From CAWJFP01 sp963842155 (lineage in GTDB: Bacteria; Pseudomonadota; Alphaproteobacteria; JACZXZ01), in the NCBI GenBank assembly GCA_963842155.1, contig CAWJFP010000036.1:186001-250000 (forward strand): a DNA stretch of 64,000 nt. Direction: 5' to 3'. A program made the position numbers and the translations under genes. Below are positions 18,655 through 27,997 of this stretch, one piece after another (position 1 is the first letter of the stretch; each line of letters opens with the position of its first letter). The notes under the pieces are model-generated. The model saw only the letters and a program-made list of their open reading frames with translations. It was not told the origin of the DNA and did not search any database.

Positions 18655-19257
18655 TCATGCCCATTTGCGCCGCAGCGCCTCGCGCTCGAGCTCGAGCCAG
18701 AGAAGCGCCGTGACGGTGCTGGAATCGAAAATCTCGCGGCCGCGCCGGCGCAACGCGAAGGCCTCGGCGGCTGGCAATACGAGGGCGCGGATGTCCTCAT
18801 GCTCGGCGCCTACGCCGTGGATGCCGCCTACCCCCGCCGCATCGACCCTGCCGCAAAAGATGGCGACGGTCTCGGCGTAGGCGCCCGGCGAGGTGAGCTG
18901 GCGGCTGATGGGCAGCAGGGCCTCGATGGCAATGCCTGCCTCTTCGCGCGCCTCGCGACGCACCGTCTCTTCCGCCGTCTCGCCCGGACCGACCATTCCG
19001 GCCACAAGCTCGGTGAGCCAGGGATCATGGCCGGCGCCGAGCGCGCCGACGCGAAATTGCTGGATCAGGATGACGGCGTCGAGCCGCGGATCGTAGGGCA
19101 GCACGCAGGCAGCCGGGCCGCGATCGACCAGCTCGCGATCGAGCAAGGCGCTCCAGCCGCCGGCATGAAGCCGGTGGCGCAGCTTGAGCCGCTCGACGCG
19201 GTGGAACCCGCGATAGACGAGCTCGCGCTCGAGAATCTCGACATCGTCCTTGTTCAT
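18655..19257 (-). CDS. NUDIX hydrolase, ADP-ribose pyrophosphatase type
   Basis: 200 residues. The Nudix box GPGETAEETVRREAREEAGI has the GX5EX7REUXEEXGU pattern. It is preceded by QQFRVGALGAG and LTELVAGMV, and followed by SPGAYAETVAIFCG, as in ADP-ribose pyrophosphatases (NudF type). The start is the ATG at 19257 (MNKDDVEILE), where the family begins; the frame extends upstream without similarity. Confidence 0.85.
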   Translation of the reverse strand: MNKDDVEILERELVYRGFHRVERLKLRHRLHAGGWSALLDRELVDRGPAACVLPYDPRLDAVILIQQFRVGALGAGHDPWLTELVAGMVGPGETAEETVRREAREEAGIAIEALLPISRQLTSPGAYAETVAIFCGRVDAAGVGGIHGVGAEHEDIRALVLPAAEAFALRRRGREIFDSSTVTALLWLELEREALRRKWA

Positions 19258-19456
19258 CCGCCGCTCCGGATCCGATTCCCGGCGGATCATAAGGCGGCCC
19301 ATGGCCGACGAGCGAGCAACGAAAGCGGCGCGCGAATTTAAATCCAATATGGCGATTTTGTTACTGTCAATACAGCTTTCGGTTGATCGACGGGACTCGA
19401 TGTGAGATCATGCCGGCATAAATCGCATCGAAGACGATGCATGCCGGGGGGCTCGT

Positions 19457-21704
19457 ATGACGCTGAAGATCGACGTCTACGACAATGGCGATCACACCTG
19501 CATCGTCTGGCTGCCGGATGACGGGAAGCCGATCGCCGGATGCCGCGGCTTCGCCGTCGAGCGGAAGATTCCCACGCGGACGAACCCGGCCGAGCGGGAT
19601 TGCTATCTCGAGGGCTTCGTCGGTTTCAAGGACGGCGATCCGCCGCCGGCGCCGAACGAGGGATGGAAGCGCCCGGTGCAGCGCTATATGTGGTCGGATT
19701 ATGGCGTCGCCGCAGGCGAGCAAGCGACCTACCGGGTCATCCCGGTGATCGGCTCCTACGCGCAGAACGCGCTCAAGCTCGATCTGGCGAACGCGTCGGC
19801 CTGGAGCGACCCTGTCACGGTGACGAGCGAATTCGCGCCGGGTATTTCGGCCTATTTCAATCGCGGCATCATCGCCTCGCAATGGGTGACCCGCGCCATC
19901 GCGGACGAGGAGGCGGCGGACAAGGGGAAGGCGAGCGCCATCCCTACCGGTGCGACACCGCCCAAGAGCGCCAGCAAGAAAGCGAAGCGCGCCGCCGGCA
20001 CGATCGCCGCGCGCAGCACGCAAGCCGTGCTGCGCCAGCGCAAGCCGAAGAAGACCAAGAAGACGAAGGCCGCCAGGGCCAAGCCCGCGCGCGCCTCCTC
20101 GGCCAAAGCCAAAGCCCGCGCCAAGGTCAAGCCGCGCGCAAAGGCCAAATCGCCCGCGAGATCGCGTGGAAGGGCGGCCGCCGCGACAGGCCGCGCCAAG
20201 GCCAAGCGGGCGACCAAGTCGAAGCGGCCGACCAAGGCGAAGCGACCAGCGCGGACCGCGCCGCGCGTCGAAGGCGCCCGCAAAAGCGAAGGCAACGGCC
20301 GGCAAGTCAAAAACCGCTACGACCTCGCAAAAAGCGAAGCCGGCGAAAGGAAGCCCGGGCGGCGGCAACGGCGGCGGGCTCGGCAAGGAGCTGCGCGTCC
20401 TGATCGGGACGCTCGGCGATCCGCTGCGCGACAAGCTGGGCGGCTTGTTGAAGGCCGATCTGGTGCAGCTTCTCAAGGACGCGCAGTCGAACGGTGAGAC
20501 GGTCTACGCCGCGCTCTACGAGCTGAACGATCCCGAGCTCATCGCGGCGATGAAAGCGCTTGGCGCGCGTCTCAATCTCATCCTCGGCAACGGCGCCTTC
20601 AAGCCGCCGTCGAACGACGAGAACGCCGTGGTGCGCAAGCAGCTCAAGGCGCTCGGCACCATCCATGTCCATGACCGCATGGTCTCCGCGGGACATTTCG
20701 CCCATAACAAATTCGCCGTCTTCTGCGACGGCGCGGGCAATCCGAAGCGCGTTCTCACCGGCAGCACGAACTGGACCATGACCGGTCTTTGCACGCAGGC
20801 GAATAACGGCCTCATCATCGAGGATGCCGGCGTCGCCGGGGCCTATCGCAAGCAGTGGGACAATCTCATCGCGGCGGGGAACGGGTTTCCCCCCTCGCTG
20901 CTCCAGTCCAACGCCCAGCCCAAGGATTTCACGGTGAGCGGCGCGAAGGTGTCGGTCTGTTTCGCGCCGACGCCGAACCAGCAGGATTTGGCTCAGGCGC
21001 GCGACCTCATCGCCAAGGCGCAGAACGGCATCCTCTTCCTCTTCTTCAATCCCGGCGCCTATCAGACCACGGCGGAGAGGTTCACCTTGTTGCAAGACAT
21101 CCTCGAGCGCCACAATCCGAAATCGCCCAACTACAAGGCCGACCTCTATGTCCGCGGCGTGGTCAACCAGGAGATCAAGGGCCTCACCGAGCCCGGCGCT
21201 CCGCCCGCCGACGACAAGGGCGGCCCGGTGAAAAGCCCCGTGGTCGTCATCGGCGGCGGCGAGCCGGATCAACAGATGTCGACCGACGTTCTCGTTCCCG
21301 CCGCCATCAAGGCGAAGTTCCATGACTGGCAGGACGAGGTGCTCTCGCTCGGCGTCATGGTGCATAGCAAGGTCGTCGTGCTCGATCCCTTCGGCCCGAA
21401 CCCCGTGGTGATGACCGGCTCGCATAATCTCGGCACCAAGGCGAGCGCCAAGAACGACGACAACCTCATCATCCTGCAGGGGAACAAGGGGTTGGCGCAG
21501 GCCTATGCGCTCAACATCATCGCCATCTATCAGGAATATCGCTGGCGCCATTACGTGCAGCAGAAGGGCGGCTCGCCGCAAGCCTGGTCTGGCCTGCAGG
21601 ACAACGATCAATGGCAGCAGGGCTATCTGACGAACCAGGCGGAGGAGCTCGATTTCTGGATGGGCCTGCCGATCAAGGGGGCGCCGTCGGCCCCGGCCCA
21701 TTGA
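19457..21704 (+). CDS. Phospholipase D-like protein with H1-like linker, one frameshift
   Basis: Two frames join near 20261-20268, where one base of a CC is extra, to give about 748 residues. Residues 1-150 look like a beta-sandwich of fibronectin III type (YRVIPVIGSYAQNALKL, TVTSEF). Residues about 165-300 are a lysine/alanine/proline/arginine-rich linker resembling eukaryotic H1 tails. Two HKD motifs follow: HNKFAVFCD with GSTNWT near 416, and VHSKVVVLDPFG with GSHN near 636. Twin HKDs form one active site for phosphodiester cleavage, in nuclease or phospholipase families. No signal peptide is seen. The basic linker suggests DNA or polyanion binding. Confidence 0.72.
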
Positions 21705-21729
21705 ACATCGCGCAAGGGCGAAGCCGGGC

Positions 21730-23418
21730 TTACGCGAAGAGGCCGTGGAGGAACCAGCGGGCCGGGCGGCCGGGCCGGTAAAGCCCTTCGCGATAAAGCC
21801 AGAAGCGCCGGCCGGCCTCGTCCTCGACCCGATAATAGTCGCGCAAGCCCGCCTCGGCCGCAGCGCCGATGCGCGAAGCCATGTCGCCCGACGCCCCATC
21901 GCCCGACGCCATGTCGTCCGGCCTTGGATCGCCCGAGGCCCGCTCGCCCGGCGCATCGTCGCGCCACCATTCGGGGGCGATCCGCTCCGGCCCATCCGCG
22001 CGGCATATGCGATGGAGCTGCCGGCCCCAACGGAAGAGATGCGGCGGGTCGTCCGGCACCGGGGCTATGGCGTCGACCGGCTGCGGCCGCGCGAAAAGAC
22101 GAAGCGGGCGCGGATTTTTCTCGCTGCGGGCGCTTGGCGCGGTCGTCTTCGTCGCGGCGGGCGCCAGGACCGTGGCGGGGCGTTGCGCGCGCTCGGGCAG
22201 ATGGCTCTCGGCCGGCGCCAGGCGGCGCAGATTGTCGAAGCCCAAGCGATTGCCGAGGCGATCGACCAGCTCGCCGAAAAGGGCCATGCCGTCCTCGCTT
22301 CCCTCGTCATTGGCGGCGCCGGGCAAGCCGGCCTGGCTCGGCTCCAGCGGCTCGACCAGAGGGGCCGCGAGCGTCATGAGATCGACCCCGAGGCCGGGAT
22401 CGAGCACCTCGAGGGGCTCGCGGAAAAGCCGCAACAGATGGGCGGGCTCGCGCGCGGGGCGGCTGGTGCCGATCGCGGCGCGGGCGAGCGTGCCGTCGCT
22501 GCGGAAGAGCGTGAGCTCGAGCCGGCGCGCGCCCCTCGCTTCCGCGGCGAGGCGGCGGCAGAGGGCGGCGAGCAGCCGCTCGAGCCCTGCTTGGATGTCC
22601 TCCATGCGCCCGATGGGCTCGGCGAAGGCGAGCTGAAGCCGCCAGGGCGGCAAGGGCCGGCGCGGCGCGATCGGCTCGTCGAGGCTGCCGAGCGCCTGGT
22701 CGAGACGGCGGCAGAGGAGCATGCCGAAGCGGCGGACGAGAGGGGCGCGGGGCAGGGGATAAAGGTCGCCGACGCGGCGCAGGCCGAGCTGCGCCAGCCC
22801 TTCCACCGTCTCGGGCGGCAGGCGCAAGGCGGCGAGGGGCAGCGGCGCAAGTGCCGCGCGTTGCCTGCCGGGCGCAAGCAGGAGCTCCTCGGGCGCGCGG
22901 GCGGCGGCGAAGCGGGCGAACGCCCAGGCCGCTCCCGCCGTGTCCGCCGCCGCGGCGCGGGCGGCGAAGCCATGACGCGCGAGCCGCCCCACGAGATCGC
23001 TCAGGAGCCTCGCCTCGCCGCCGAACAAATGCGCGCAGCCGGTAATGTCGAGCAGCAGGCCGCCGGCGCCGCCGGGCGCGGGCTCCTCTTCCGCCACCCA
23101 AGGCGTATAGCGGCCGCACCAGTCGGCGAGCTCGGCGAGCGCGCCCCGCTCGGCGGCCGGATCGGCCTCGAGCGCGTGAAGTCCCGGCTCGAGCGCGCGG
23201 GCATCGGCCAGCGTCTGGCCGGGCAGGATGCCGGCGGCGCGGGCCGCCTCGCTCGCCGCCATCACGGTGAGCCGCCCTTGCAGCTTGGCGATGGTGACGA
23301 GCGGGCTAGCCCGCCAGTCGGCCGCGCTCGCTTGCTTCCGCGCCGTGCCGCAAGCGGGGCGCATAAGCCGATCGATCGCGAAGCTCGGCAGCCACAAGGA
23401 GACGATGCGTTTCATCAT
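21730..23418 (-). CDS. imuB: ImuB, Y-family polymerase-like mutasome protein
   Basis: 562 residues. MMKRIVSLWLPSFAIDRL is the typical start. The palm/thumb region (LLLDITGCAHLFGGEARLLSDL, ALRLPPETVEGLAQLGLRRVGDL) and C-terminal KNPRPLRLFARPQPVDA follow. ImuB lacks polymerase activity and bridges the DnaE2 polymerase to the beta clamp in SOS mutagenesis. dnaE2, usually the next gene, is absent; a rightward PLD-like gene lies there instead. A short degenerate repeat (DDMASGDGASGDMAS) occurs near residue 490. The frame overlaps imuA by 113 bases. Confidence 0.88.
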   Translation of the reverse strand: MMKRIVSLWLPSFAIDRLMRPACGTARKQASAADWRASPLVTIAKLQGRLTVMAASEAARAAGILPGQTLADARALEPGLHALEADPAAERGALAELADWCGRYTPWVAEEEPAPGGAGGLLLDITGCAHLFGGEARLLSDLVGRLARHGFAARAAAADTAGAAWAFARFAAARAPEELLLAPGRQRAALAPLPLAALRLPPETVEGLAQLGLRRVGDLYPLPRAPLVRRFGMLLCRRLDQALGSLDEPIAPRRPLPPWRLQLAFAEPIGRMEDIQAGLERLLAALCRRLAAEARGARRLELTLFRSDGTLARAAIGTSRPAREPAHLLRLFREPLEVLDPGLGVDLMTLAAPLVEPLEPSQAGLPGAANDEGSEDGMALFGELVDRLGNRLGFDNLRRLAPAESHLPERAQRPATVLAPAATKTTAPSARSEKNPRPLRLFARPQPVDAIAPVPDDPPHLFRWGRQLHRICRADGPERIAPEWWRDDAPGERASGDPRPDDMASGDGASGDMASRIGAAAEAGLRDYYRVEDEAGRRFWLYREGLYRPGRPARWFLHGLFA

Positions 23419-24148
23419 TCCACTCCAGAAGCCAGCGCCGCGGCACCGCGCCGCGGCAACGCGTGAGCTCGACCGACCAGCGCTCGGCGCCGATGCCGAT
23501 GCCGTAAGGCGGCGGGGCGGAGGGGGCGGCGGCGACGCGCCAGCAGGTGAGGGCCGGGCTCGGGCCGGGCTTGGCCTCGGCCGCGCGTAGCAGAAGGGCG
23601 GCGGCCCCGCCTGCTTCGGCGGCGAGCTGAAGCCTGCGGCTCGCGGTCAGGTCGACCTCCTGGATCTCGCCCAGCACGGCCGCCACCGCGCCCGAGCGCA
23701 GGCCTTCCTCCATGGCCCAAAGCAGATCGGCGTCGCGCCGGCCGCGCACCAGCACGAGCCGCCGGCAATCGAGGCCGTATGCGGCGAGCCCATGGCCATA
23801 GAGCCCGTCGCCCGCGGCGCACCACAGCAAGCTGCGCGAGCGTCCCGTCGCGGCCAGGCGCGCGAGCAGCAGTGCCGCGAAGGCGGCGGCGGCGCCGTCG
23901 GCCACGGCGCCGGCCGTGATCTCGTGCAAGGCTCCCGAAAGGATGCCGCCCCAAGGCAAGGCCCGGTCCAGCGCCTCGAGGCCGAGCGAGGCCGCCCGGC
24001 GCGCGCCGCCTTGCCCCGGCCCTTCGAGGGCGGCGATACGCGTTCTCAGCGCCTCGACCGAGACGAGATCATGCCGGTAGGGCTCCTGCCGGTAGGGCTC
24101 CTGCCGGTAGGGCTCCTGATGGGAGGAGGGGTCATGACGGGGGGTCAC
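23306..24148 (-). CDS. imuA: ImuA, RecA-like mutasome accessory protein
   Basis: 280 residues of the ImuA (SulA/RecA-like) family. LGLEALDRALPWGGILSGALHEITAG is the diagnostic N-terminal block, followed by RLVLVRGRRDADLLWAMEEGLRSGA, LTASRRLQLAAEAGGAAALLLR and RWSVELTRCRG. The tail HRLLVAAELRDRSA still looks like ImuA while lying over the imuB start, so the 113-base overlap seems real. Residues about 11-25 are three copies of QEPYR encoded by a 15-base tandem repeat. Two LexA boxes sit just upstream. Confidence 0.85.
   Translation of the reverse strand: MTPRHDPSSHQEPYRQEPYRQEPYRHDLVSVEALRTRIAALEGPGQGGARRAASLGLEALDRALPWGGILSGALHEITAGAVADGAAAAFAALLLARLAATGRSRSLLWCAAGDGLYGHGLAAYGLDCRRLVLVRGRRDADLLWAMEEGLRSGAVAAVLGEIQEVDLTASRRLQLAAEAGGAAALLLRAAEAKPGPSPALTCWRVAAAPSAPPPYGIGIGAERWSVELTRCRGAVPRRWLLEWNDETHRLLVAAELRDRSAYAPRLRHGAEASERGRLAG
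24073..24117. repeat. 15-base tandem repeat, three copies
   Basis: GCCGGTAGGGCTCCT occurs three times head to tail (24073-24087, 24088-24102, 24103-24117) inside the 5' end of imuA. Each copy encodes one QEPYR unit. The copies look identical, which suggests recent slippage, and copy number may vary between strains. Confidence 0.85.
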
Positions 24149-24160
24149 GGGCAGCTCCTT

Positions 24161-24190
24161 GTTCTCTATTTGTTCGTTCTTTTTTCGTTC
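24161..24190. promoter_or_regulatory. Two adjacent LexA (SOS) boxes upstream of imuA
   Basis: GTTCTCTATTTGTTC at 24161-24175 and GTTCTTTTTTCGTTC at 24176-24190 each match the alphaproteobacterial LexA consensus GTTC-N7-GTTC exactly. They abut each other and begin 12 bases upstream of the imuA start, so LexA bound here would block the promoter or early transcription. SOS control of imuAB is established in Caulobacter and other species. Confidence 0.85.
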
Positions 24191-24346
24191 TAGAGGACGG
24201 AGAGCTCTAAGTCAAGCGGTTGCTTTCCGAGGTGACGGCAATATCAGCCAAAAAGCCGGGGCCACACAGGCCGCCCCGAGAGGAGGCGCCGCACCGGCGG
24301 GCCGGGGCCATTGAGAGCGCCTGCGCGCTTCTCTATGGTCCCGCCC

Positions 24347-25441
24347 ATGAATGTCGATGGCGTTCCCTTCCGCACTATCTGGCCGGCGCCCGACGGCTGG
24401 TCGGTTGAGATCATCGATCAGACGGAGCTGCCGCACCGCTTCGCGACGCAGCGGCTCGCGACCGTCGAAGATGCGGCGGAGGCCATCCGCACCATGATGG
24501 TGCGCGGGGCGCCCTTGATCGGCGCGACGGCCGCCTATGGGCTTTGCCTCGCTCTGTACGCCGATCCGACCAACGCGGCGCTCGACGCCGCCTACGAGCT
24601 GCTGCTCGCCACGCGGCCGACCGCGGTCAATCTGCGTTGGGCGCTCAACGACATGCGCGAGCGTTTGCGCAATGTCCGCGCCGCCGATCGGGTCGCCGCC
24701 GCCTATCGCCGCGCCGCCGAGATTTGCGAGGAGGACGTCGCGATCAATCAGGCGATCGGCCTCCATGGCGAGAAGCTGATCCGCCGCATCTGGGAGGAGA
24801 AAGGGCAGGAGGGCCGCGTCGAGATCCTCACCCACTGCAATGCCGGCTGGCTCGCCACGGTCGATTGGGGGACGGCGACGGCGCCCATCTACAAGGCGCA
24901 CGAGGCGGGCATCCCGCTTCATGTCTGGGTCGACGAGACGCGGCCGCGCAATCAGGGTGCCGCCCTCACCGCCTGGGAGCTCGGCCAGCATGGCGTCGCC
25001 CATACCGTCATCGTCGACAATGCCGGCGGCCATCTGATGCAGCATGGCCGCGTCGATCTCTGCCTCGTCGGCACCGACCGCGTGACGGCGGAGGGCGACG
25101 TCTGCAACAAGATCGGCACCTATCTCAAGGCGCTCGCCGCCAAGGACAATCACCTGCCGTTCTACGTGGCGCTGCCTTATCCGACGATCGATTGGACCAT
25201 CTCCGACGGGCTCAAGGAAATTCCCATCGAGGAGCGCGCGCCCGAGGAGGTCATCCGCATTCGCGGCAAGACGGCCGAGGGCGCCGTGCTCTCCGTCGCG
25301 CTGACGCCCGAGAACAGCCCGGCCGCCAATTACGGCTTCGACGTGACGCCGGCGCGCCTCGTCACCGCCCTCATCACCGAGCGCGGCGTTTGCGAGGCCT
25401 CGCGCGCGGGCCTGCTCGGCCTCTATCCCGAACGGGGCTAA
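24347..25441 (+). CDS. mtnA: Methylthioribose-1-phosphate isomerase
   Basis: Isomerises 5-methylthioribose-1-phosphate to the ribulose form in methionine salvage. 364 residues with the eIF2B-like fold. Signatures are MMVRGAPLIGATAAYGLCLAL, LTHCNAGWLATVDWGTATAPI with the catalytic Cys, VDETRPRNQGAALTAWEL, TVIVDNAGGHLM and LVGTDRVTAEGDVCNKIGTY with the catalytic Asp. The ATG at 24347 (MNVDGVPFRTI) is the family start. No other mtn gene is in view. Confidence 0.95.
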   Translation: MNVDGVPFRTIWPAPDGWSVEIIDQTELPHRFATQRLATVEDAAEAIRTMMVRGAPLIGATAAYGLCLALYADPTNAALDAAYELLLATRPTAVNLRWALNDMRERLRNVRAADRVAAAYRRAAEICEEDVAINQAIGLHGEKLIRRIWEEKGQEGRVEILTHCNAGWLATVDWGTATAPIYKAHEAGIPLHVWVDETRPRNQGAALTAWELGQHGVAHTVIVDNAGGHLMQHGRVDLCLVGTDRVTAEGDVCNKIGTYLKALAAKDNHLPFYVALPYPTIDWTISDGLKEIPIEERAPEEVIRIRGKTAEGAVLSVALTPENSPAANYGFDVTPARLVTALITERGVCEASRAGLLGLYPERG

Positions 25442-25559
25442 GGACCGACTCGCGGCCGCTCGACAGTCGGCGCGAAACGGATCATCATGCGATGCTTCGA
25501 CAAGCCGCCCCAGGGCCGGCTCGGTTCGGCCTGGGCGCTCAAAAAACAGGGAGATCGCC

Positions 25560-25763
25560 ATGGCCGTTGCGCGCGTAACCAAGATCACCGCATCTTCGAC
25601 GAAGAGCTTCGAGAGCGCCGTACAGGAAGGCCTGAAGCGCGCCAGCAAGACGCTGCGCGGCATCACGGGCCTCGAGGTGGTCTCGATGAAGGCCAAGGTC
25701 GATCGCGGCAAGATCGTCGAATATCGCTCGACGATGGAAATCACCTTCCTGCTCGAAGGCTGA
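25560..25763 (+). CDS. Dodecin-family flavin-binding protein
   Basis: 67 residues. The fold signature is clear: an N-terminal strand, the helix SFESAVQEGLKRASKTLRG, then GLEVVSMKAKVDRGKIVEYRSTMEITFLLEG. Dodecins form hollow dodecamers that store flavin. The tryptophan that stacks on flavin in typical bacterial dodecins (RxLDWFEV context) is not present; the equivalent stretch reads GITGLEV. Ligand binding may therefore differ. GGGAG just upstream supports the ATG. Confidence 0.85.
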   Translation: MAVARVTKITASSTKSFESAVQEGLKRASKTLRGITGLEVVSMKAKVDRGKIVEYRSTMEITFLLEG

Positions 25764-25799
25764 GCGGCCACTCGACCGCACGCCGCGCCCGGGGGAGGA

Positions 25800-26444
25800 T
25801 CAGCCCAGGCCGGCGGCCGCGCTGCGGATGACCGTCACGCCGGCTTGGGCGAGCGCCGCGCGCGTCTCGGCGAGGCCGGCCGCGCTGTCGATGGCGCGGC
25901 AAGCGTCCTCGACCACGACCACGTCGAAGCCGAGATGGCGCGCGTCCTCGGCCGACCAACGCACGCAATAATCGAGCGCCAGCCCGCAGATCACGACGCG
26001 TCGGAACGCGCGCTCGTGGAGATAGGCGGCGAGGCCGGTGCGCGTGCGCCGGTCGTTCTCGAAGAAGGCGGAGTAGGAATCGATCTCGCGCCGGAAGCCC
26101 TTGCGCAAGATCAGCTCGGCATGGGGAATGTCGAGATCCTGGTGAAACGCGGCGCCCGGGGTTCCCTGCACGCAATGATCCGGCCACAGCATCTGCACGC
26201 CATATGGCAGCCTTATGGTTTCGAACGGCTTGTGACCTTGATGGGAAGTAGCGAAGGAGAGATGGCCCGCGGGGTGCCAATCCTGCGTCAGCGCGACATC
26301 GTTAAAACTGCCGGCGATGCGATTGACGAGCGGCAGGATCTCGGCCCCGCCGGGAACGGCGAGGGCGCCCCCGGGGCAGAAATCGTTCTGCATATCGACC
26401 ACCAGCAGGATATCCGTGCGGCTCGGCCGACTGAGGATCGTCAT
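25800..26444 (-). CDS. pncA: Nicotinamidase/pyrazinamidase
   Basis: Deamidates nicotinamide to nicotinate in NAD salvage. 214 residues. The catalytic Asp is in LLVVDMQNDFCPGGAL, the metal-binding histidines in TQDWHPAGHLSFA, the Lys in LRKGF and the nucleophile Cys in VVICGLALDYCVRWSA. The gene stands alone, convergent with dodecin. Confidence 0.95.
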   Translation of the reverse strand: MTILSRPSRTDILLVVDMQNDFCPGGALAVPGGAEILPLVNRIAGSFNDVALTQDWHPAGHLSFATSHQGHKPFETIRLPYGVQMLWPDHCVQGTPGAAFHQDLDIPHAELILRKGFRREIDSYSAFFENDRRTRTGLAAYLHERAFRRVVICGLALDYCVRWSAEDARHLGFDVVVVEDACRAIDSAAGLAETRAALAQAGVTVIRSAAAGLG

Positions 26445-26614
26445 GAAGCTTCCCTCGCCAAGCCTCGCGCGCTGATCGCCCGCGGCGTCCGGCGGCGTCC
26501 GCTCGGCCCGTGATCAATTTACCGCAAATTCGCGGCAGGGCGATACAAGGTCAAGCCGGCCGGAAGGCGCCGTTGCCGGTCCGCAACCGGCGGGGAAAGG
26601 GGCCGCGCAGGGTC

Positions 26615-26869
26615 TCAGGTCGGGCTGAAGCGGAGCTGGCCGGCGCCGCGGCCCGGCTTGTTGCCGCCCGACACGGCGCGAAAGAGATGCTTGTCCGACA
26701 AGGCGGAAAGCGAGAACACCCGCAAATCGGTCGGATCATCGACCCGTCTTAACCGTATATGCGGAGGATTGACGCTGATCACGGCGTCGACCACTTCGAA
26801 GACGAGGCCCGCGCTGTCCAATCTCTGGAATTGCTGGCCGGTCTTCAGCTCGCGGCTAGGCATCGTCAA
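26615..26869 (-). CDS. Small conserved-looking protein of unknown function
   Basis: 84 residues: a short N-terminal MPSRELKTGQQF, a middle VFEVVDAVISVNPPHIRLRRVDDP and a C-terminal SLSALSDKHLFRAVSGG. The pattern of a small beta-rich protein with a central PHIRL segment resembles short alphaproteobacterial hypothetical proteins, but no function is known to me. The start could be M1 (26869) or M3 (26863). It is isolated between pncA and the IMPase gene. Confidence 0.5.
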   Translation of the reverse strand: MTMPSRELKTGQQFQRLDSAGLVFEVVDAVISVNPPHIRLRRVDDPTDLRVFSLSALSDKHLFRAVSGGNKPGRGAGQLRFSPT

Positions 26870-27055
26870 ATCCTCGTCGAGATCGCAGAGGCCCTATGTC
26901 GCGGTTCACTAGATGTAGTATTCTACCCGAAATCGCTCCAGGTTTCGAGAACAAAACGCATCCGCGCCGACACAATGCTGTAACTTTGGCGGAAGCTAGA
27001 CCTCATTACCGGGCTTGGCGCTTGCGCAGTGCTATGCCGATCCTTGGGACGTCTT

Positions 27056-27883
27056 ATGACAGCTTCCGGAAAGTCTCTGACGGTCGATCTGGAGCAGGTG
27101 GCGGCGATCATGCGCGAGGTCGCCGCGGAAACGATCCTGCCGCGTTTCCGCCATCTCGACAAGGCCGACATCAAGGCCAAGGGCAGCGGCGGCGATTTTG
27201 CCACCATCGCCGATCTCGAGGCCGAGCATGCCTTGGCCGAGCGGCTTGTGCCGCTCTTGCTGGGCTCGCTGGTCGTGGGCGAGGAGGCGAGCGCGGCGCG
27301 GCCCGAGCTGATGCAAGCCATCGCGGGCGAAGCGCCCGTCTGGATCGTCGATCCGCTGGACGGGACGCATAATTTTGCCAAGGGGTCGGAGCCATTTACC
27401 GTGATCGTGGCGCTCGCGCGGGCCGGCGAGACCGTCGCCGGCTGGATCTGCGATCCCCTGGGCGGCGCCCTGGCCATGGCGGAGCGGGGTTCCGGCGCCT
27501 ATGAGGCGGGACGGCGGCTCAAGGTCGCGCCGGCGGCGCCGGTCGAGGCGATGCGCGGCGCGATCTACGGGCGAGCGGGGCGTCGGGGTCTTTCGCCCGC
27601 CCTCGACCAGATGCGCCAGAAATTTGCCGGCTTGTCCGACCGACGCTGCGCCGGCGCCGAGCATTTGGCTCTCCTCCGCGGCGAGCTCCATTTCGCCTTG
27701 TTCAGCCGACTCATGCCCTGGGACCATGCAGCAGGCGCATTGCTTCATTCGGAAGCAGGCGGCTTCAATGCCTGTTTCGATGGCAGGCCCTATCGACCGA
27801 CGCGCCACGAAGGCGGCCTCATCCTCGCGCCTGACCATGTCAGCTGGCAGGCCTTGGCGGAAGTCCTGGTCGCGCCCCTCTGA
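27056..27883 (+). CDS. Inositol monophosphatase family protein
   Basis: 275 residues. The metal-binding motifs of the IMPase/CysQ fold are present: VVGEEAS, WIVDPLDGTHNFAKGSEPF and, near the C-terminus, MPWDHAAGALLHSEAGG. It could act on inositol phosphate, a histidinol-phosphate-like compound or adenosine bisphosphate; context gives no hint. The ATG at 27056 is preferred over the upstream in-frame 27029 because the family begins near TVDLEQVAAIMREVA. Confidence 0.88.
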   Translation: MTASGKSLTVDLEQVAAIMREVAAETILPRFRHLDKADIKAKGSGGDFATIADLEAEHALAERLVPLLLGSLVVGEEASAARPELMQAIAGEAPVWIVDPLDGTHNFAKGSEPFTVIVALARAGETVAGWICDPLGGALAMAERGSGAYEAGRRLKVAPAAPVEAMRGAIYGRAGRRGLSPALDQMRQKFAGLSDRRCAGAEHLALLRGELHFALFSRLMPWDHAAGALLHSEAGGFNACFDGRPYRPTRHEGGLILAPDHVSWQALAEVLVAPL

Positions 27884-27997
27884 TCGGGCAATCAGCGGTC
27901 ACGGACCCCGAAGCGTTGACGCGCAAGCCCACCGGATCGTTGACACGCCACGTTTCAGCATTGACATCGCAATCGTGAGTTTATTATTATCAAGCGC

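Noticed and set aside
17518..19341. A 607-codon plus-strand frame opposite cysK and the nudix gene
   Set aside because: Antisense frame of GC-rich genes, without motifs. The minus strand has clear homologues.
21745..23466. A 573-codon plus-strand frame opposite imuB
   Set aside because: Composition shadow of imuB; rich in Arg, Gly and Ala with no domain features.
24073..24117. Possible CRISPR-like array
   Set aside because: Direct 15-base units without spacers, in frame inside imuA.
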